Shown here piece by piece: positions 24,640-32,958 of a DNA stretch of 43,172 nucleotides (position 1 is its first letter; each line of letters opens with the position of its first letter). The DNA is from Planctomycetota bacterium (GTDB lineage Bacteria; Planctomycetota; Planctomycetia; Pirellulales; PLA5): contig QEVJ01000038.1 in NCBI GenBank assembly GCA_003576845.1, forward strand, positions 1-43,172, written 5' to 3'. Made by a program: the position numbers and the translations under genes. The notes under the pieces were generated by a model that was not told the origin of the DNA, did no database searches, and was given only the letters and a program-made list of their open reading frames with translations.

Positions 24640-25410
24640 TCAGCACGTCATCCCGCCATCCACCACCAGCGTCGTCCCCGTGATATACCCCGCCGCCCCG
24701 CTAACCAGAAACAGCACCGCATCGGCGATTTCCTCCGCCTTGCCGAGCCGCTTTGCCGGAATCCGCTTCTTCGCTTCCTCCATCACCACGTCGCCGAGGG
24801 CCGCGGTCATATCCGACTCGATAAAGCCGGGAGCAACCGCGTTGACCGTGATCTTCCGCCCGGCCAGTTCCCGCGCAACCGTCTGCGTAAACCCAATCAG
24901 ACCCGCCTTCGACGCCGAATAGTTCGCTTGCCCCGGGTTGCCGATCAAGCCCGAGACGCTCGAAATGTTGATCATCCGCCCGTAACGTTGTTGCATCATC
25001 GGCCGCGTCGCCGCGCGGGTGAAGAAGAACGCGCCGCGGAGGTTCGTATCGAGCACGTCGTTCCACTCGTCGTCGCCCATCCGCGGAATGAGCGTGTCCC
25101 GCGTGACGCCGGCGTTGTTGACCAGAATATCGAGCCGCCCAAACCGCTCGACCACGGCCTCGACGGTCTTCTGCACGCTTTCGCCGCTCTTCACGTCGCA
25201 CGACCAGGCTTCGGCTTCGCCCCCGGCCGCTTTGATCGCCTCCACGGTCGCCGCGAGCTTCTCGGCATTGCGAGCAATGCAAGCCACCTTCGCCCCCGCC
25301 GCGCCGAGCCGCAGCGCGATCGCCCGCCCGATGCCCTGCGAAGCGCCGGTAACCAGCGCGACTTGCCCCGAAAGATTCACGCTAAGATCGGACGAAGCGG
25401 CGTTGGACAT
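24640..25410 (-). CDS. fabG: 3-oxoacyl-ACP reductase
   Basis: This enzyme performs the NADPH-dependent reduction of 3-oxoacyl-ACP in fatty acid elongation. It is a short-chain dehydrogenase of 256 residues. The nucleotide-binding TGASQGIGRA is at 21-30, NNAG at 98-101, and the catalytic Ser151, Tyr164 and Lys168 lie in ISSVSGL and YSASKAG. VNAVAPGFIESDM and ITGTTLVVDGGM close the family pattern. ATG 25410 is chosen; the longer frame from 25500 would be encoded by a repeat array and reads as hydrophobic non-native sequence. It is the last gene of rpmF-fabD-fabG. Confidence 0.95.
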   Translation of the reverse strand: MSNAASSDLSVNLSGQVALVTGASQGIGRAIALRLGAAGAKVACIARNAEKLAATVEAIKAAGGEAEAWSCDVKSGESVQKTVEAVVERFGRLDILVNNAGVTRDTLIPRMGDDEWNDVLDTNLRGAFFFTRAATRPMMQQRYGRMINISSVSGLIGNPGQANYSASKAGLIGFTQTVARELAGRKITVNAVAPGFIESDMTAALGDVVMEEAKKRIPAKRLGKAEEIADAVLFLVSGAAGYITGTTLVVDGGMTC

Positions 25411-25444
25411 GGCAGTGGCCCCTGTGGCGAGAATGTGCGGCAGT

Positions 25445-25575
25445 GAGTGCAGAATGCAGAATGCAAAATGAAGAATGCCGTCGAATAGCCAGCCATTCAT
25501 TTTTCATTCTTCTTTTTTCATTTTGCATTCTGCCTTTTGCATCTCCTCCGTGTCTCCGCGTCTCCGTGTTTCGAA
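25445..25575. repeat. Inverted AATGCAG heptamer arrays plus CTCCGTGT octamer array
   Basis: The left arm (25445-25477) has GAATGCA units, and the right arm (25494-25543) has the same units on the opposite strand (CATTCTG/CATTTTG). Directly beside the right arm, three CTCCGTGT-type units (period 8) run to 25573. The whole fills the fabD-fabG spacer. The left arm shares a 25-base core with 42851-42875. Confidence 0.85.
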
Positions 25576-25581
25576 ATCGTG

Positions 25582-26490
25582 TCAAACGACGACCGTCTCG
25601 CACGGCGTCTTCCGATTGATCCGCTTGAGCAGCCCCTTGAGCACCGTGCCCGGGCCGATTTCATAGAACTGGTCGAAGCCCCCGTCGAGCAGATACCGTA
25701 TCGACGCCTCCCAGCGGACCGGCTCGACGACCTGCCGCACCAGTAAGGCGCGAATCTCCTCCGGGTCGTCGTGCGGCTGGGCATCGACGTTCGACACCAC
25801 CGGCACGCGCGGCCGGTTCATCGGCACATCGGCGAGCGCCGCCGACAGCTTCTCGACAGCCGGCTGCATCAGCGAGCTGTGAAACGCCCCGGCCACCTTG
25901 AGCGGTATCACCTTCATCGCCCCGGCCGCGTTCGCCGCTTTCGCCACGCGCTCGCAAGCGGCAAGCGAACCCGAAACGACCGTGTTGCCGGGACAAAGGT
26001 AGTTCGCCACGACCAGCACGTCGTCGCCGCGGGCTTGCTCGACCAGCGCGTCGATCTGCTCGACCTCCAATCCAAGCAAGCTGACCATGCCGCTTGCCGC
26101 TGCATCGGCCGCCGCCTGCATCGCTTCGCCGCGCTGCTGCACGACGCCCAGCCCCGCCTCGAATTCCATCACGCCCGCGAACACCAGCGCCGTGTACTCG
26201 CCCAAGCTCAACCCGGCCGCCCCCTGAAAGCCCGTCACGACATCGGGCGAAGTCGACCGCAGCCATTCGAGCGCCGCGATGCTCGTCACGAAGATCGCCG
26301 GCTGGCTCACCGCCGTCGAATCGAGCCGTTCCGCCGGCCCATCGAGGCAAACGGCCAGCAGGTCGTAACCGAGAACGGAACTCGCCCGTTCGAAGATGCC
26401 GCGAGCGTCCGGCCAAGCCTCGAGCAAAGCGCGGCCCATGCCAATGCTCTGCGCTCCTTGCCCCGGAAATAGACAGGCGAGCTTGGACAC
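25582..26490 (-). CDS. fabD: Malonyl-CoA:ACP transacylase
   Basis: This enzyme loads malonyl units onto ACP for fatty acid synthesis. It has 302 residues and starts with GTG, followed by SKLACLFPGQGAQ, the standard N-terminus. The nucleophile Ser95 is in GLSLGEYTALVFAG; most bacteria have GHSLGEY, whereas GLSLGEY is what I recall in Chlamydia and plant plastid enzymes, consistent with PVC-group ancestry. The catalytic His is in GAFHSSLM, Arg follows in VVQQRGEAMQ, and QPAIFVTS and VPVVSNVDAQP complete the pattern. The inverted heptamer array abuts its start codon, so the ribosome binding site is unusual; none is clear. Confidence 0.95.
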   Translation of the reverse strand: MSKLACLFPGQGAQSIGMGRALLEAWPDARGIFERASSVLGYDLLAVCLDGPAERLDSTAVSQPAIFVTSIAALEWLRSTSPDVVTGFQGAAGLSLGEYTALVFAGVMEFEAGLGVVQQRGEAMQAAADAAASGMVSLLGLEVEQIDALVEQARGDDVLVVANYLCPGNTVVSGSLAACERVAKAANAAGAMKVIPLKVAGAFHSSLMQPAVEKLSAALADVPMNRPRVPVVSNVDAQPHDDPEEIRALLVRQVVEPVRWEASIRYLLDGGFDQFYEIGPGTVLKGLLKRINRKTPCETVVV

Positions 26491-26491
26491 G

Positions 26492-26630
26492 GGAGAAGTC
26501 TCAAGGTCTAAGTTTCAAGTCTCAAATAATATTCAAGGCTCAAGGTCAATGGCTGGTTAAGGCTCGACCAGGTCTTGACTAATGCCTTAAGCCTTATTTG
26601 AGCCTTGATACTTGAAACTTGAACCTTCAC
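26492..26630. repeat. Inverted CAAGTTT-family array with copy 3 of the 29-base core
   Basis: The left arm (26496-26545) has CAAGTTT/CAAGGCT units, and the right arm (26585-26626) has the complementary units. The central part is not periodic. The core (26585-26613, minus strand) agrees with 7726-7754 at 27 of 29 bases by my count. It fills the whole rpmF-fabD spacer. Confidence 0.87.
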
Positions 26631-26813
26631 CTATTCCTCGCCCATCTCGACCACCGTCCGCCCCATGTAGCTGCCGCACTTCGGGCAGATCACGTGTGAC
26701 GGCTTGATCTCGCCGCAGCGAGGACAGTTCTGCAACTGCTTCGGCGTGATGAAATGGTGCGCCCGGCGGGTACGCGACCGGCGGTTCGACGTGCGTCTCT
26801 TGGGAACGGCCAT
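26631..26813 (-). CDS. rpmF: Ribosomal protein bL32
   Basis: This is a component of the large ribosomal subunit, 60 residues long. MAVPKRRTSNRRSRTRRAHH is the characteristic start. A zinc-binding ribbon follows with CPRCGE and CPKCGSYMGR (two CxxC pairs), the zinc-containing form of L32. In many bacteria rpmF heads the plsX-fab cluster; here it directly leads fabD and fabG, linking ribosome and lipid synthesis genes. Confidence 0.96.
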   Translation of the reverse strand: MAVPKRRTSNRRSRTRRAHHFITPKQLQNCPRCGEIKPSHVICPKCGSYMGRTVVEMGEE

Positions 26814-27059
26814 GACCGACTCTTTCGTGTGGCTTCGAAGGCAAGGCTATCCGGCGAGCGCTACACGCCCCCGCACGCCCCGCGAATGGGAAATCGCAGC
26901 AATACCGCCAGCGCTCCCGAACCGAGTTGGGAATTCAGCATAATAGGGCTAGCCCGAGAGCATGTCAACGGCCGGATGCGAGCGAAAAACGCCTCAAAAA
27001 AACGCCCAAAAAACGCGGCCCTCAATCACCTCCCCCGCGCCTTCCGCGCCGCGCGCCCT

Positions 27060-29600
27060 TCACTCCGCCGGCCGAATCGTCTCCGCCTTTTCCAGCCGAA
27101 ACGCCTCGACGCCGCCGCTCTTCCTCGCCACGACGAGCGCCGGCTTCCCGTCGATCGTCGTCGGCGCCAGTCCCGCGAGCAGGCTACCCAAGGCGAAATA
27201 ATCGAGCGAATTTCCGTCGGCCGCCAAAAGGTGAATCGACCCATCGGGTGCGGCGATCGTCCAATGGTCCGACTCGCCAACCGCGCGGCCCCAGGTCACG
27301 GCCTCGACCTGCGTCCCGGGAACGCCCGGCGGAAGCGGGTATTGCCACAGCGCCTGCCCGCTCGGCGTCAGCCCCACGACGGCAAACTGGTCGTTGCGGA
27401 TCATCGCCATTCCGAGATACGCCCGCTTTGTCTCTCCCGCCGGAACCTTGACCGGCGTAGCGAGCGGCGGCGAAATCGCCAGGCCCGACAATCCCGCCGC
27501 CTCCGCCGGCCATCGGCCCAATTCTTTCCCGCGTCCATCGAACATTGCCGGCGGAGCGCCGATCGCCGCGGCGTAAACGAGCGTCTTCTCGTCTTCGCCC
27601 GGACCGGTCGCCAATCGCGAAACCTGCGACACCGACCGGTTCCGCCAAACGCCCACGCTTTCCGGCGACACGAGATGCACTCCGTGGATCCCCGCATACC
27701 CAACGACGATCTCGTCGCCGCCGTCGAGATCGCTGTCCGCCACGAGCACGTCGCCGACCGCCGGATTGTCCTCGTTCGCGGGAATCGGTCCGTCGGGATA
27801 CGTCGCCGAAACCCGCCATTGGCCGTCGAAGATGTACACCTTCGGCAAGAACAACCGGCTGCCCACATAAAACCGTGTTCCATCGCGCTTCTTGCCCGCG
27901 CGGACGAATCCGATTTCGCCGCCGTCCGGCAACTTCAGCTCGTGCCGCGTGGCGACGCTGCCGACCGCGTCGATTTCGACGACCGTCCGCGGCCCGTCGA
28001 GCACGAGCAGCGTCGTCTTGCCGTCGCGTTCGTCGACCAGAATGTTCCCCGGCTCCTTGAGTTCGCCTTGCTTCCAGAGCGAAACGAGGCGATGTTCCCG
28101 CGGCGGAATCTGCGGCGCCGCTTCCGCCGGCGCAACCCGTCCCGTCTTGGCCACGACGAGCTGTTTCTCAAACACGCGGCGATCTTCCTCAATGCGCCCG
28201 AGTGCCCGCGGATGCCAAGGCTTGTCCGCCAGCAGCGTCGCGAAAATCTCGGGAGCGAACTGCACCGCGCCGAACGTGTCGAGCAGGATCGCGTCTTCGA
28301 CGACGCCTTCCTTTCCGAGAAAGATCGCCGCCGAGGGCGACAGAATCCCGAACGCCGCCGTCGCGTTCGTCGCCCGTGCCACCGTATACGCGGGAGCACG
28401 CCCTTTCATCGCCGCGCGAAGTTCCGCATCCGGCAGTTCGTCCGGCGAATCGCTAATCACGGCCACAAGCGCCACGTCGCTACGATCGCGATACTGCTTC
28501 GCCAGCGCATCGAGCGCGGCCAGCGCCCGGCCATCGCGATTTGCCGTGAGCAGCAACATCGCCGCCTTCCCCCGCAGGCTTTCGGCCGTCAATTTGCCCG
28601 CGGCCTTGTCGGCGAAATCCTTGCCGCCGAAGGTGTCGAACGCAAACGCCGGCGATGCCTCGCCAACCAGCTTGTCCGGAGGCAACACGGGCGGGGGAAC
28701 GAGAATCTTCACGCGCTCGGCGTTCTCCGCAATCTCCAGCGAGAAGCGTTCGTCCGCCGGGGCGGAAAATGCCGCCTCATGGAAGTCGGCAACCAGCGAA
28801 ACTTCGCTCGGCACGAGGTTATATTGCTGGGCAAACCCATTCACCGAATACTCGACCCGCCGCATGAGCGAGTTCTCTTTGTCGATCCACCACACGCTCC
28901 GGCCGTCGTCGTCTTCGATCTGCACGACGTGGCAATCCCGGCCCTCAAGCGACTGCGAAGGCAACACGGCGACCCGCTCGGCCGCCTTGAACTGCTGCTC
29001 GAATTGGCCTCCCAACAGCAGTAGCATTGCCGACATCGGCCAGGCATTGATCCCCGAGAGTCCCCGCTGCAACACCTCGTCGAACTGCGCGACGGCCTCG
29101 GCGGTCACTTCCGCCGGCGCGTCGAGCACGAGCACCTGACCCTGAAAATCGTTCGTTTCCGGCGACGCGATCTTGCCGACCACCGTCTTGCCGTCGCTCG
29201 CCAGCGTGGTCGAATATGCCTCGATGCGAAGCTTGTTGGGCCGCGCGAATTCGACCGAATACGGACACGTCTCGGTGTGCGGGCTATTCGGGCTGCGGAC
29301 CGTCAGCTTCAGTTCCCCGCGATCGCGATAGGCCGGTGCGTTGCGATACGCCGCCGCCATTTGCAAGAGAATCGTCTTGCCCGCCTCGGCGCCGGACACG
29401 ATCTCCACCGACGTCCCGTCAACTGGCTTGACGCCGTCGGTGTCCGTCGACGTATTGCAGCCCGCAAGCCCCACGATCAACGCGCCCGCGGTCAAAGACA
29501 CCGACACAACCAGCGACCGCGACCGACGAATCGCGGCGGCGAGCACGGCGGTCCTCGCGACCAACGACGCAGCAGAACAAGCGTTCGAATCAAGCTCCAT
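27060..29600 (-). CDS. Multidomain lipoprotein: LolA-like, thioredoxin-like and beta-propeller-like regions
   Basis: This large exported lipoprotein of about 846 residues has a hydrophobic stretch ending in LIVGLAGC, giving a lipobox Cys near residue 48; the long n-region means the real start may be further in. About residues 65-290 resemble the LolA/DUF2092 type fold (YRDRGELKLTVRS, WWIDKENSLMRRVEY). About 320-480 resemble a thioredoxin-fold region (ASPAFAFDTFGGKDF, LRGKAAMLLLTANRDG) without a CxxC pair, so it is not a typical redox enzyme. The rest contains FG-GAP/VCBS-like repeats (VADSDLDGGDEIVVGYAG). Planctomycetes carry such chimeric proteins, but this exact architecture is unfamiliar to me. 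The function is unknown. Confidence 0.78.
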   Translation of the reverse strand: MELDSNACSAASLVARTAVLAAAIRRSRSLVVSVSLTAGALIVGLAGCNTSTDTDGVKPVDGTSVEIVSGAEAGKTILLQMAAAYRNAPAYRDRGELKLTVRSPNSPHTETCPYSVEFARPNKLRIEAYSTTLASDGKTVVGKIASPETNDFQGQVLVLDAPAEVTAEAVAQFDEVLQRGLSGINAWPMSAMLLLLGGQFEQQFKAAERVAVLPSQSLEGRDCHVVQIEDDDGRSVWWIDKENSLMRRVEYSVNGFAQQYNLVPSEVSLVADFHEAAFSAPADERFSLEIAENAERVKILVPPPVLPPDKLVGEASPAFAFDTFGGKDFADKAAGKLTAESLRGKAAMLLLTANRDGRALAALDALAKQYRDRSDVALVAVISDSPDELPDAELRAAMKGRAPAYTVARATNATAAFGILSPSAAIFLGKEGVVEDAILLDTFGAVQFAPEIFATLLADKPWHPRALGRIEEDRRVFEKQLVVAKTGRVAPAEAAPQIPPREHRLVSLWKQGELKEPGNILVDERDGKTTLLVLDGPRTVVEIDAVGSVATRHELKLPDGGEIGFVRAGKKRDGTRFYVGSRLFLPKVYIFDGQWRVSATYPDGPIPANEDNPAVGDVLVADSDLDGGDEIVVGYAGIHGVHLVSPESVGVWRNRSVSQVSRLATGPGEDEKTLVYAAAIGAPPAMFDGRGKELGRWPAEAAGLSGLAISPPLATPVKVPAGETKRAYLGMAMIRNDQFAVVGLTPSGQALWQYPLPPGVPGTQVEAVTWGRAVGESDHWTIAAPDGSIHLLAADGNSLDYFALGSLLAGLAPTTIDGKPALVVARKSGGVEAFRLEKAETIRPAE

Positions 29601-29739
29601 CTCGATCTCGCAAAAAAGCAACCAGGAAGGAGGACAACAGATAGAACCGGATTATGCCCCACGTCCCGAGCGCTCGTAAAGCTCGACTTGGGCTCGGTCC
29701 ACGCGGGGGCGCTTTCCCCGGCAATTGGGGACTGAGCCA

Positions 29740-29774
29740 TCTGCCCGCTGCCCACTGTTCGCCGCCCACAGCCA
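29740..29774. repeat. CTGCCCA/CCGCCCA heptamer array
   Basis: Five degenerate 7-base units (GCTGCCC, ACTGTTC, GCCGCCC, ACAGCCA) lie between the lipoprotein gene and the YhaM-like gene. They are the complement of the GTGGGCG array at 40284-40317. Confidence 0.65.
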
Positions 29775-29809
29775 CTCAACCCGAGCTCTCGTTGCGGCCA
29801 ACGACCAAG

Positions 29810-30841
29810 TTACGCCTGCTTCGCCGTCTCGCCGCGGAACAGCTCCGTTTGCAGCAAGTTTTTGCTCGACGTGAACGGCCCCTCCGTCTTGTCGCCCGAG
29901 AGCACGGCTTGCAGCATGTCGAACCGCGCGTCGAGATCGTCCGCCGCCTGAACGAGCAATGCTTCCGGCGTCATCGCGGGCCGCACGCCGCCCCACTCCG
30001 CTTGCCGCTCGTGCGAAACGAGAATGTGTTCCAGCCGCAACAGCTTTTCCGGAGCGATCTGCGACCCGACGTCGGGATCGGCCGCCGCTTCGCGCACCAT
30101 GTCGCGGCCGAGCACCACGTGGCCCAGCAGACTTCCGCGAATCGAGCGCGCGGCGCCGGCGGGAGTCTGATCGAGTTCGCGCAGCTTGCCGATGTCGTGC
30201 AAAACGGCGCCGGCAAGGACGAGGTCCGCATCGAGCGGCGGCGAAAGGTCCGGATACTGATCCCGATATTTCGTGGCGAGAAAGTCGGCCGTCCTGACCA
30301 CGCTCAGGGCATGTTCGACGAACCCGCCCAAATAGGCGTGATGGTGCCTTAGCGACGCCGGCCAGCGCAGCACCGCCGGCCGGTGCGCTTCGAGGATTCC
30401 CAGCACGAGCCGCCGCACGCCCTCGTCCGCGATCCGCTCGCGAATCAGCGCACAAAGCTCGGCGTACATCGACTCCGCGTCGCGCCGCGAGCGCGGCAAC
30501 AGCATCCAGCGGTCGAAGCCTTCCGCCGCGTCTTCGTCGGTCGCCGGGCGAACGCGGCGAATCTCAAGCTGCGGCCCGTAGCTCGTTTCGCGAAACGCGG
30601 CCCGAAGCTTGTAGAAATCGCCGACATTCCACGACTTCAGACACGGTTCGTACCACGGTGAATCGGACCAGATTGGAAACTGCACGTCCCGTTCGGCATC
30701 GCGAAACCCGACGCGGACATAAGGCTTGCCGTCGCGCGTCGTATGCGCTTCCTTCGCCGAAAGCTGGGCGAAGAAGTCCGCTTCCTGGTTGTTCTTCAAG
30801 TCGCACAATCGGGCCGGGTTTGCCGAACGAGACGCCGTCAT
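29810..30841 (-). CDS. YhaM-like OB-fold/HD-domain 3'-5' exoribonuclease
   Basis: This 343-residue protein has an N-terminal OB-fold nucleic-acid-binding domain (about residues 10-95; FFAQLSAKEAHTTRDGKPYVRV is strand 1) and an HD domain (about 140-330). The HD metal ligands are in HHHAYLGGFVEHALSVV, GAVLHDIGKLREL (the HD pair) and the later HILVSHE. This is the layout of YhaM/CBF1-type 3'-5' exoribonucleases, which degrade RNA. GGAGG seven bases before the ATG at 30841 fixes the start. The Trm112-like gene lies just upstream, with 21 bases between, so both may be cotranscribed. Confidence 0.88.
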   Translation of the reverse strand: MTASRSANPARLCDLKNNQEADFFAQLSAKEAHTTRDGKPYVRVGFRDAERDVQFPIWSDSPWYEPCLKSWNVGDFYKLRAAFRETSYGPQLEIRRVRPATDEDAAEGFDRWMLLPRSRRDAESMYAELCALIRERIADEGVRRLVLGILEAHRPAVLRWPASLRHHHAYLGGFVEHALSVVRTADFLATKYRDQYPDLSPPLDADLVLAGAVLHDIGKLRELDQTPAGAARSIRGSLLGHVVLGRDMVREAAADPDVGSQIAPEKLLRLEHILVSHERQAEWGGVRPAMTPEALLVQAADDLDARFDMLQAVLSGDKTEGPFTSSKNLLQTELFRGETAKQA

Positions 30842-30862
30842 CAATTTGCCTCCGCGCGCTGC

Positions 30863-31129
30863 TTAAACGGCCGCGTCGAGTTGTTCGAGTGAGATCGCCT
30901 GGTCGATAGTCAGATGCGGGATACCGCGGATCACGGGATAAAGAACCTGAGCGTCCGCGCGGAGTAACCCGGCATCGAGCCGCTCGGCGACGGTTTCTCC
31001 GTCTTGAAACTTCAACCGGCCGTGTGTCGCTGCCGCGTTGAGCCGGTCCACGAGTGCCGCGTCGGCGTGCGACAGCGGTTGGTGCGTCTGGGGACAAACC
31101 AATCCCGGCAAAACGAGCATACGGCTCAT
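30863..31129 (-). CDS. Trm112-like protein
   Basis: This 88-residue protein resembles the Trm112/UPF0434 family. The start LVLPGLVCPQTHQPL has the family's CPxTxxPL motif, the middle DAGLLRADAQVLYPVIRGIPHL ends in the typical YPxxxGIPxL, and an acidic tail follows. Trm112 proteins are zinc-binding partners or activators of methyltransferases; only one Cys is present here, so metal binding may be lost. ATG 31129 is preceded by AGGACCAGG. It probably forms a pair with the exoribonuclease gene downstream. Confidence 0.85.
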   Translation of the reverse strand: MSRMLVLPGLVCPQTHQPLSHADAALVDRLNAAATHGRLKFQDGETVAERLDAGLLRADAQVLYPVIRGIPHLTIDQAISLEQLDAAV

Positions 31130-31402
31130 GCGACCTGGTCCTGAAATCGTGCTGCGATGCGTTCGCGGCCCTGCGGAATACCGATAGTTTCGCACCCATT
31201 CTATCACAACGCTTACCCCGCGGTGGGAGACCCGCCACGTTCGGCCGGAGAGACTCTGACGCCGCGGGCCCTTCCGGTTAAACCGGCCTTGCCGGCCCTT
31301 CCGATAACCGTGATGGTTCGCCGCGCCGCCTGGCGCCAGCAATGCTGGCCAACGCGGATCGCCAACCCGCCAGCGGAACTTCGCCACGGAGGGCAAGATA
31401 CG
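31130..31402. other. Divergent spacer, no gene
   Basis: This 273-base region lies between the Trm112-like gene and the next plus-strand gene. It contains a GCCCTTCCGG repeat pair near 31268-31301 with a CCGGTTAAACCGG palindrome between. Possible promoters are not resolved. Confidence 0.45.
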
Positions 31403-32032
31403 ATGATGTCGCGCTGCAAACTCGCCGTGATTTGCCTGGCCCTCGTCCCCGCCCTTACGGCCGACCTCGCGGGCGACGAAGTGACCGAGTACGACCAGAA
31501 CGGCCTCCGCTACCGCGAAACCAAGCGCATCGTGCCGCGGCCCGTCTATGAAACCCAGTGGGTCGAACAGACCCGCGAAGTCCATCGGCCGACATTCACG
31601 ACCCAGTCGCAGCCCACCACCCGCACGGTCTATGTCCCGATCACGGAATATCGCACTCAGCCCGTGCTGGTAGGCCGCTGGAATCCGTTCATCGAGCCGT
31701 ATTACGAGTACCGCTTGGTTCCGGTCACGCGCTGGGAGACGAGGCAAGAGACGGTAAACGTTCCGATCGTGCGGCAACAGAACTCGGCCGAAAAACAGAT
31801 CGTAAAAGTACCCGTCACCAAAATGCGGTACGAAAACGAGGAGTTCATCCGCCGCGAAATCGTGGGGCGCGCGACCGGGCAACCGGCGACAGGGCAGCCG
31901 GCGACCGCGCAGCCGGCATCGGCCGCCGCGTCCACCGCCGCCCGCGAGAATCCCACGGTCCGCCGCGACGGTCGCATCGGCGGCATCTCGCTCCAAGGCG
32001 ACCCGCCCCGATACGGCACGAGCACGCACTAG
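31403..32032 (+). CDS. Secreted repeat-rich planctomycete-type protein
   Basis: This 209-residue protein has a signal peptide (MMSRCKLAVICLALVPALTA, cleavage near residue 20). The body is rich in Tyr, Arg, Thr, Val and Pro, with internal quasi-repeats such as VPITEYRTQPV, LVPVTRWETRQETV and VPVTKMRYENEE, and resembles the YTV-type cell-surface proteins I recall from planctomycetes. A short GQPAT tandem repeat (three units plus a variant) lies near residue 156. GGAGGG nine bases before the ATG supports the start. No enzymatic motif is visible. A structural envelope role is inferred. Confidence 0.78.
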   Translation: MMSRCKLAVICLALVPALTADLAGDEVTEYDQNGLRYRETKRIVPRPVYETQWVEQTREVHRPTFTTQSQPTTRTVYVPITEYRTQPVLVGRWNPFIEPYYEYRLVPVTRWETRQETVNVPIVRQQNSAEKQIVKVPVTKMRYENEEFIRREIVGRATGQPATGQPATAQPASAAASTAARENPTVRRDGRIGGISLQGDPPRYGTSTH

Positions 32033-32071
32033 CGCCCTGTCTACATGAGACTGACAAGTGCTAGCGGCGAT

Positions 32072-32097
32072 GTAGGACGGATTGCAATCCGTCCTAC
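32072..32097. repeat. Perfect 26-base palindrome
   Basis: GTAGGACGGATTG is followed without spacer by its exact reverse complement CAATCCGTCCTAC. It lies between two convergent genes, has no T tail, and resembles other GTAGG...CCTAC palindromes (see 34045-34131). Confidence 0.9.
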
Positions 32098-32151
32098 GAA
32101 TGCTATCGCCTATCAAATTCGCCGAGACGGGCCATCGGCGGCGGCCCAATG

Positions 32152-32448
32152 CTACGCCTGCGTCGTCCGGCGGCTGCGGCGGCGCGACGAACCGCCCGTT
32201 CCCCATTCCTTCGTGATCGACTCGAACACTTCCGGCGACTCGTAACGCACGATGTTTGCCCCTTCGGGAATCGGCCCGATCAGGCCACGAAACACGGGCA
32301 TGCCGCGAAGTCCCAGGTCCGTGCTGCAATCGTCGATGCCGATCTGCGAGTGCCGCCGGCGGATCGGTTCGTCGCTGGCGTAGTCGCGAATCCGGAGTTT
32401 GCCGTCGGCCTCGCGGGTCACGACGCGAAACGTGTCTTTGTCGGCCAT
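32152..32448 (-). CDS. Small conserved-type hypothetical protein
   Basis: This 98-residue soluble protein starts MADKDTFRVVTREADGKLRI. It contains a GIDDCSTDLGLRGMPV segment, IVRYESPEVFESITKEWG and a basic Arg-rich tail. I do not recognise a family. A GAGGAG is upstream of the ATG. It converges with the secreted repeat-rich protein gene, with a perfect palindrome between the stops. The ordered hydrophobic pattern and ribosome binding site support a real gene. Confidence 0.7.
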   Translation of the reverse strand: MADKDTFRVVTREADGKLRIRDYASDEPIRRRHSQIGIDDCSTDLGLRGMPVFRGLIGPIPEGANIVRYESPEVFESITKEWGTGGSSRRRSRRTTQA

Positions 32449-32958
32449 GCTGGGGATGCTCCTCTCGGAAGGACAATCAAGCGCTGGGCCGGTACTGCTG
32501 CACACCGACCCAGCGCTGCGTAATTGCTCGCTGCTGTAGTCGTATCGGAGCCCGAACGCATCGAGCCGCGAGCATTCTCGTGCGCCGCGCGCTCGCGGCA
32601 CGTTCCCAAGAATGCACAGGAAGCGCGAATGCCGCGCTACGCGCAACACCGCGCCGCCGCCCACATGCCGATCCTCGCGCGCATCGAGCGCAACCGTTGT
32701 GACCGTGCGCGATACGACCGGCAGATTCGCCACCATGCCGACGTTCCGGCCATTCGGAGGAGAATTCCCAGAGCGCAGGCCGTCATCGGTGGGGAAACCG
32801 AGCTATGGTTCCCAATAGGAAATCCTGTCTCGCACCGGCTCGGACGCCGATCGCCGGAATAACCGCGATTTTTCCGCGGTCGGCGAAGCAGCAATACGTC
32901 ATTTCGTCCGCCGCCGCGCCGCCCGAGAACCGGCCGCGCCGGCGAGAGTGAGGTCGCC
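32449..32958. other. Divergent spacer upstream of the Tad genes
   Basis: This 510-base region has no recognised protein. It contains an ACCGCG/CGCGGT hairpin near 32862-32880 just before tadE, perhaps regulatory. It should hold promoters in both directions. Confidence 0.5.

Noticed and set aside
25411-25500. N-terminal extension of FabG
   Set aside because: Encoded by the AATGCAG heptamer array; FabG proper starts at 25410.
26754-29024. Long plus-strand open frame opposite rpmF and the lipoprotein gene
   Set aside because: Low-complexity Arg-rich translation without motifs; the minus-strand genes are convincing.
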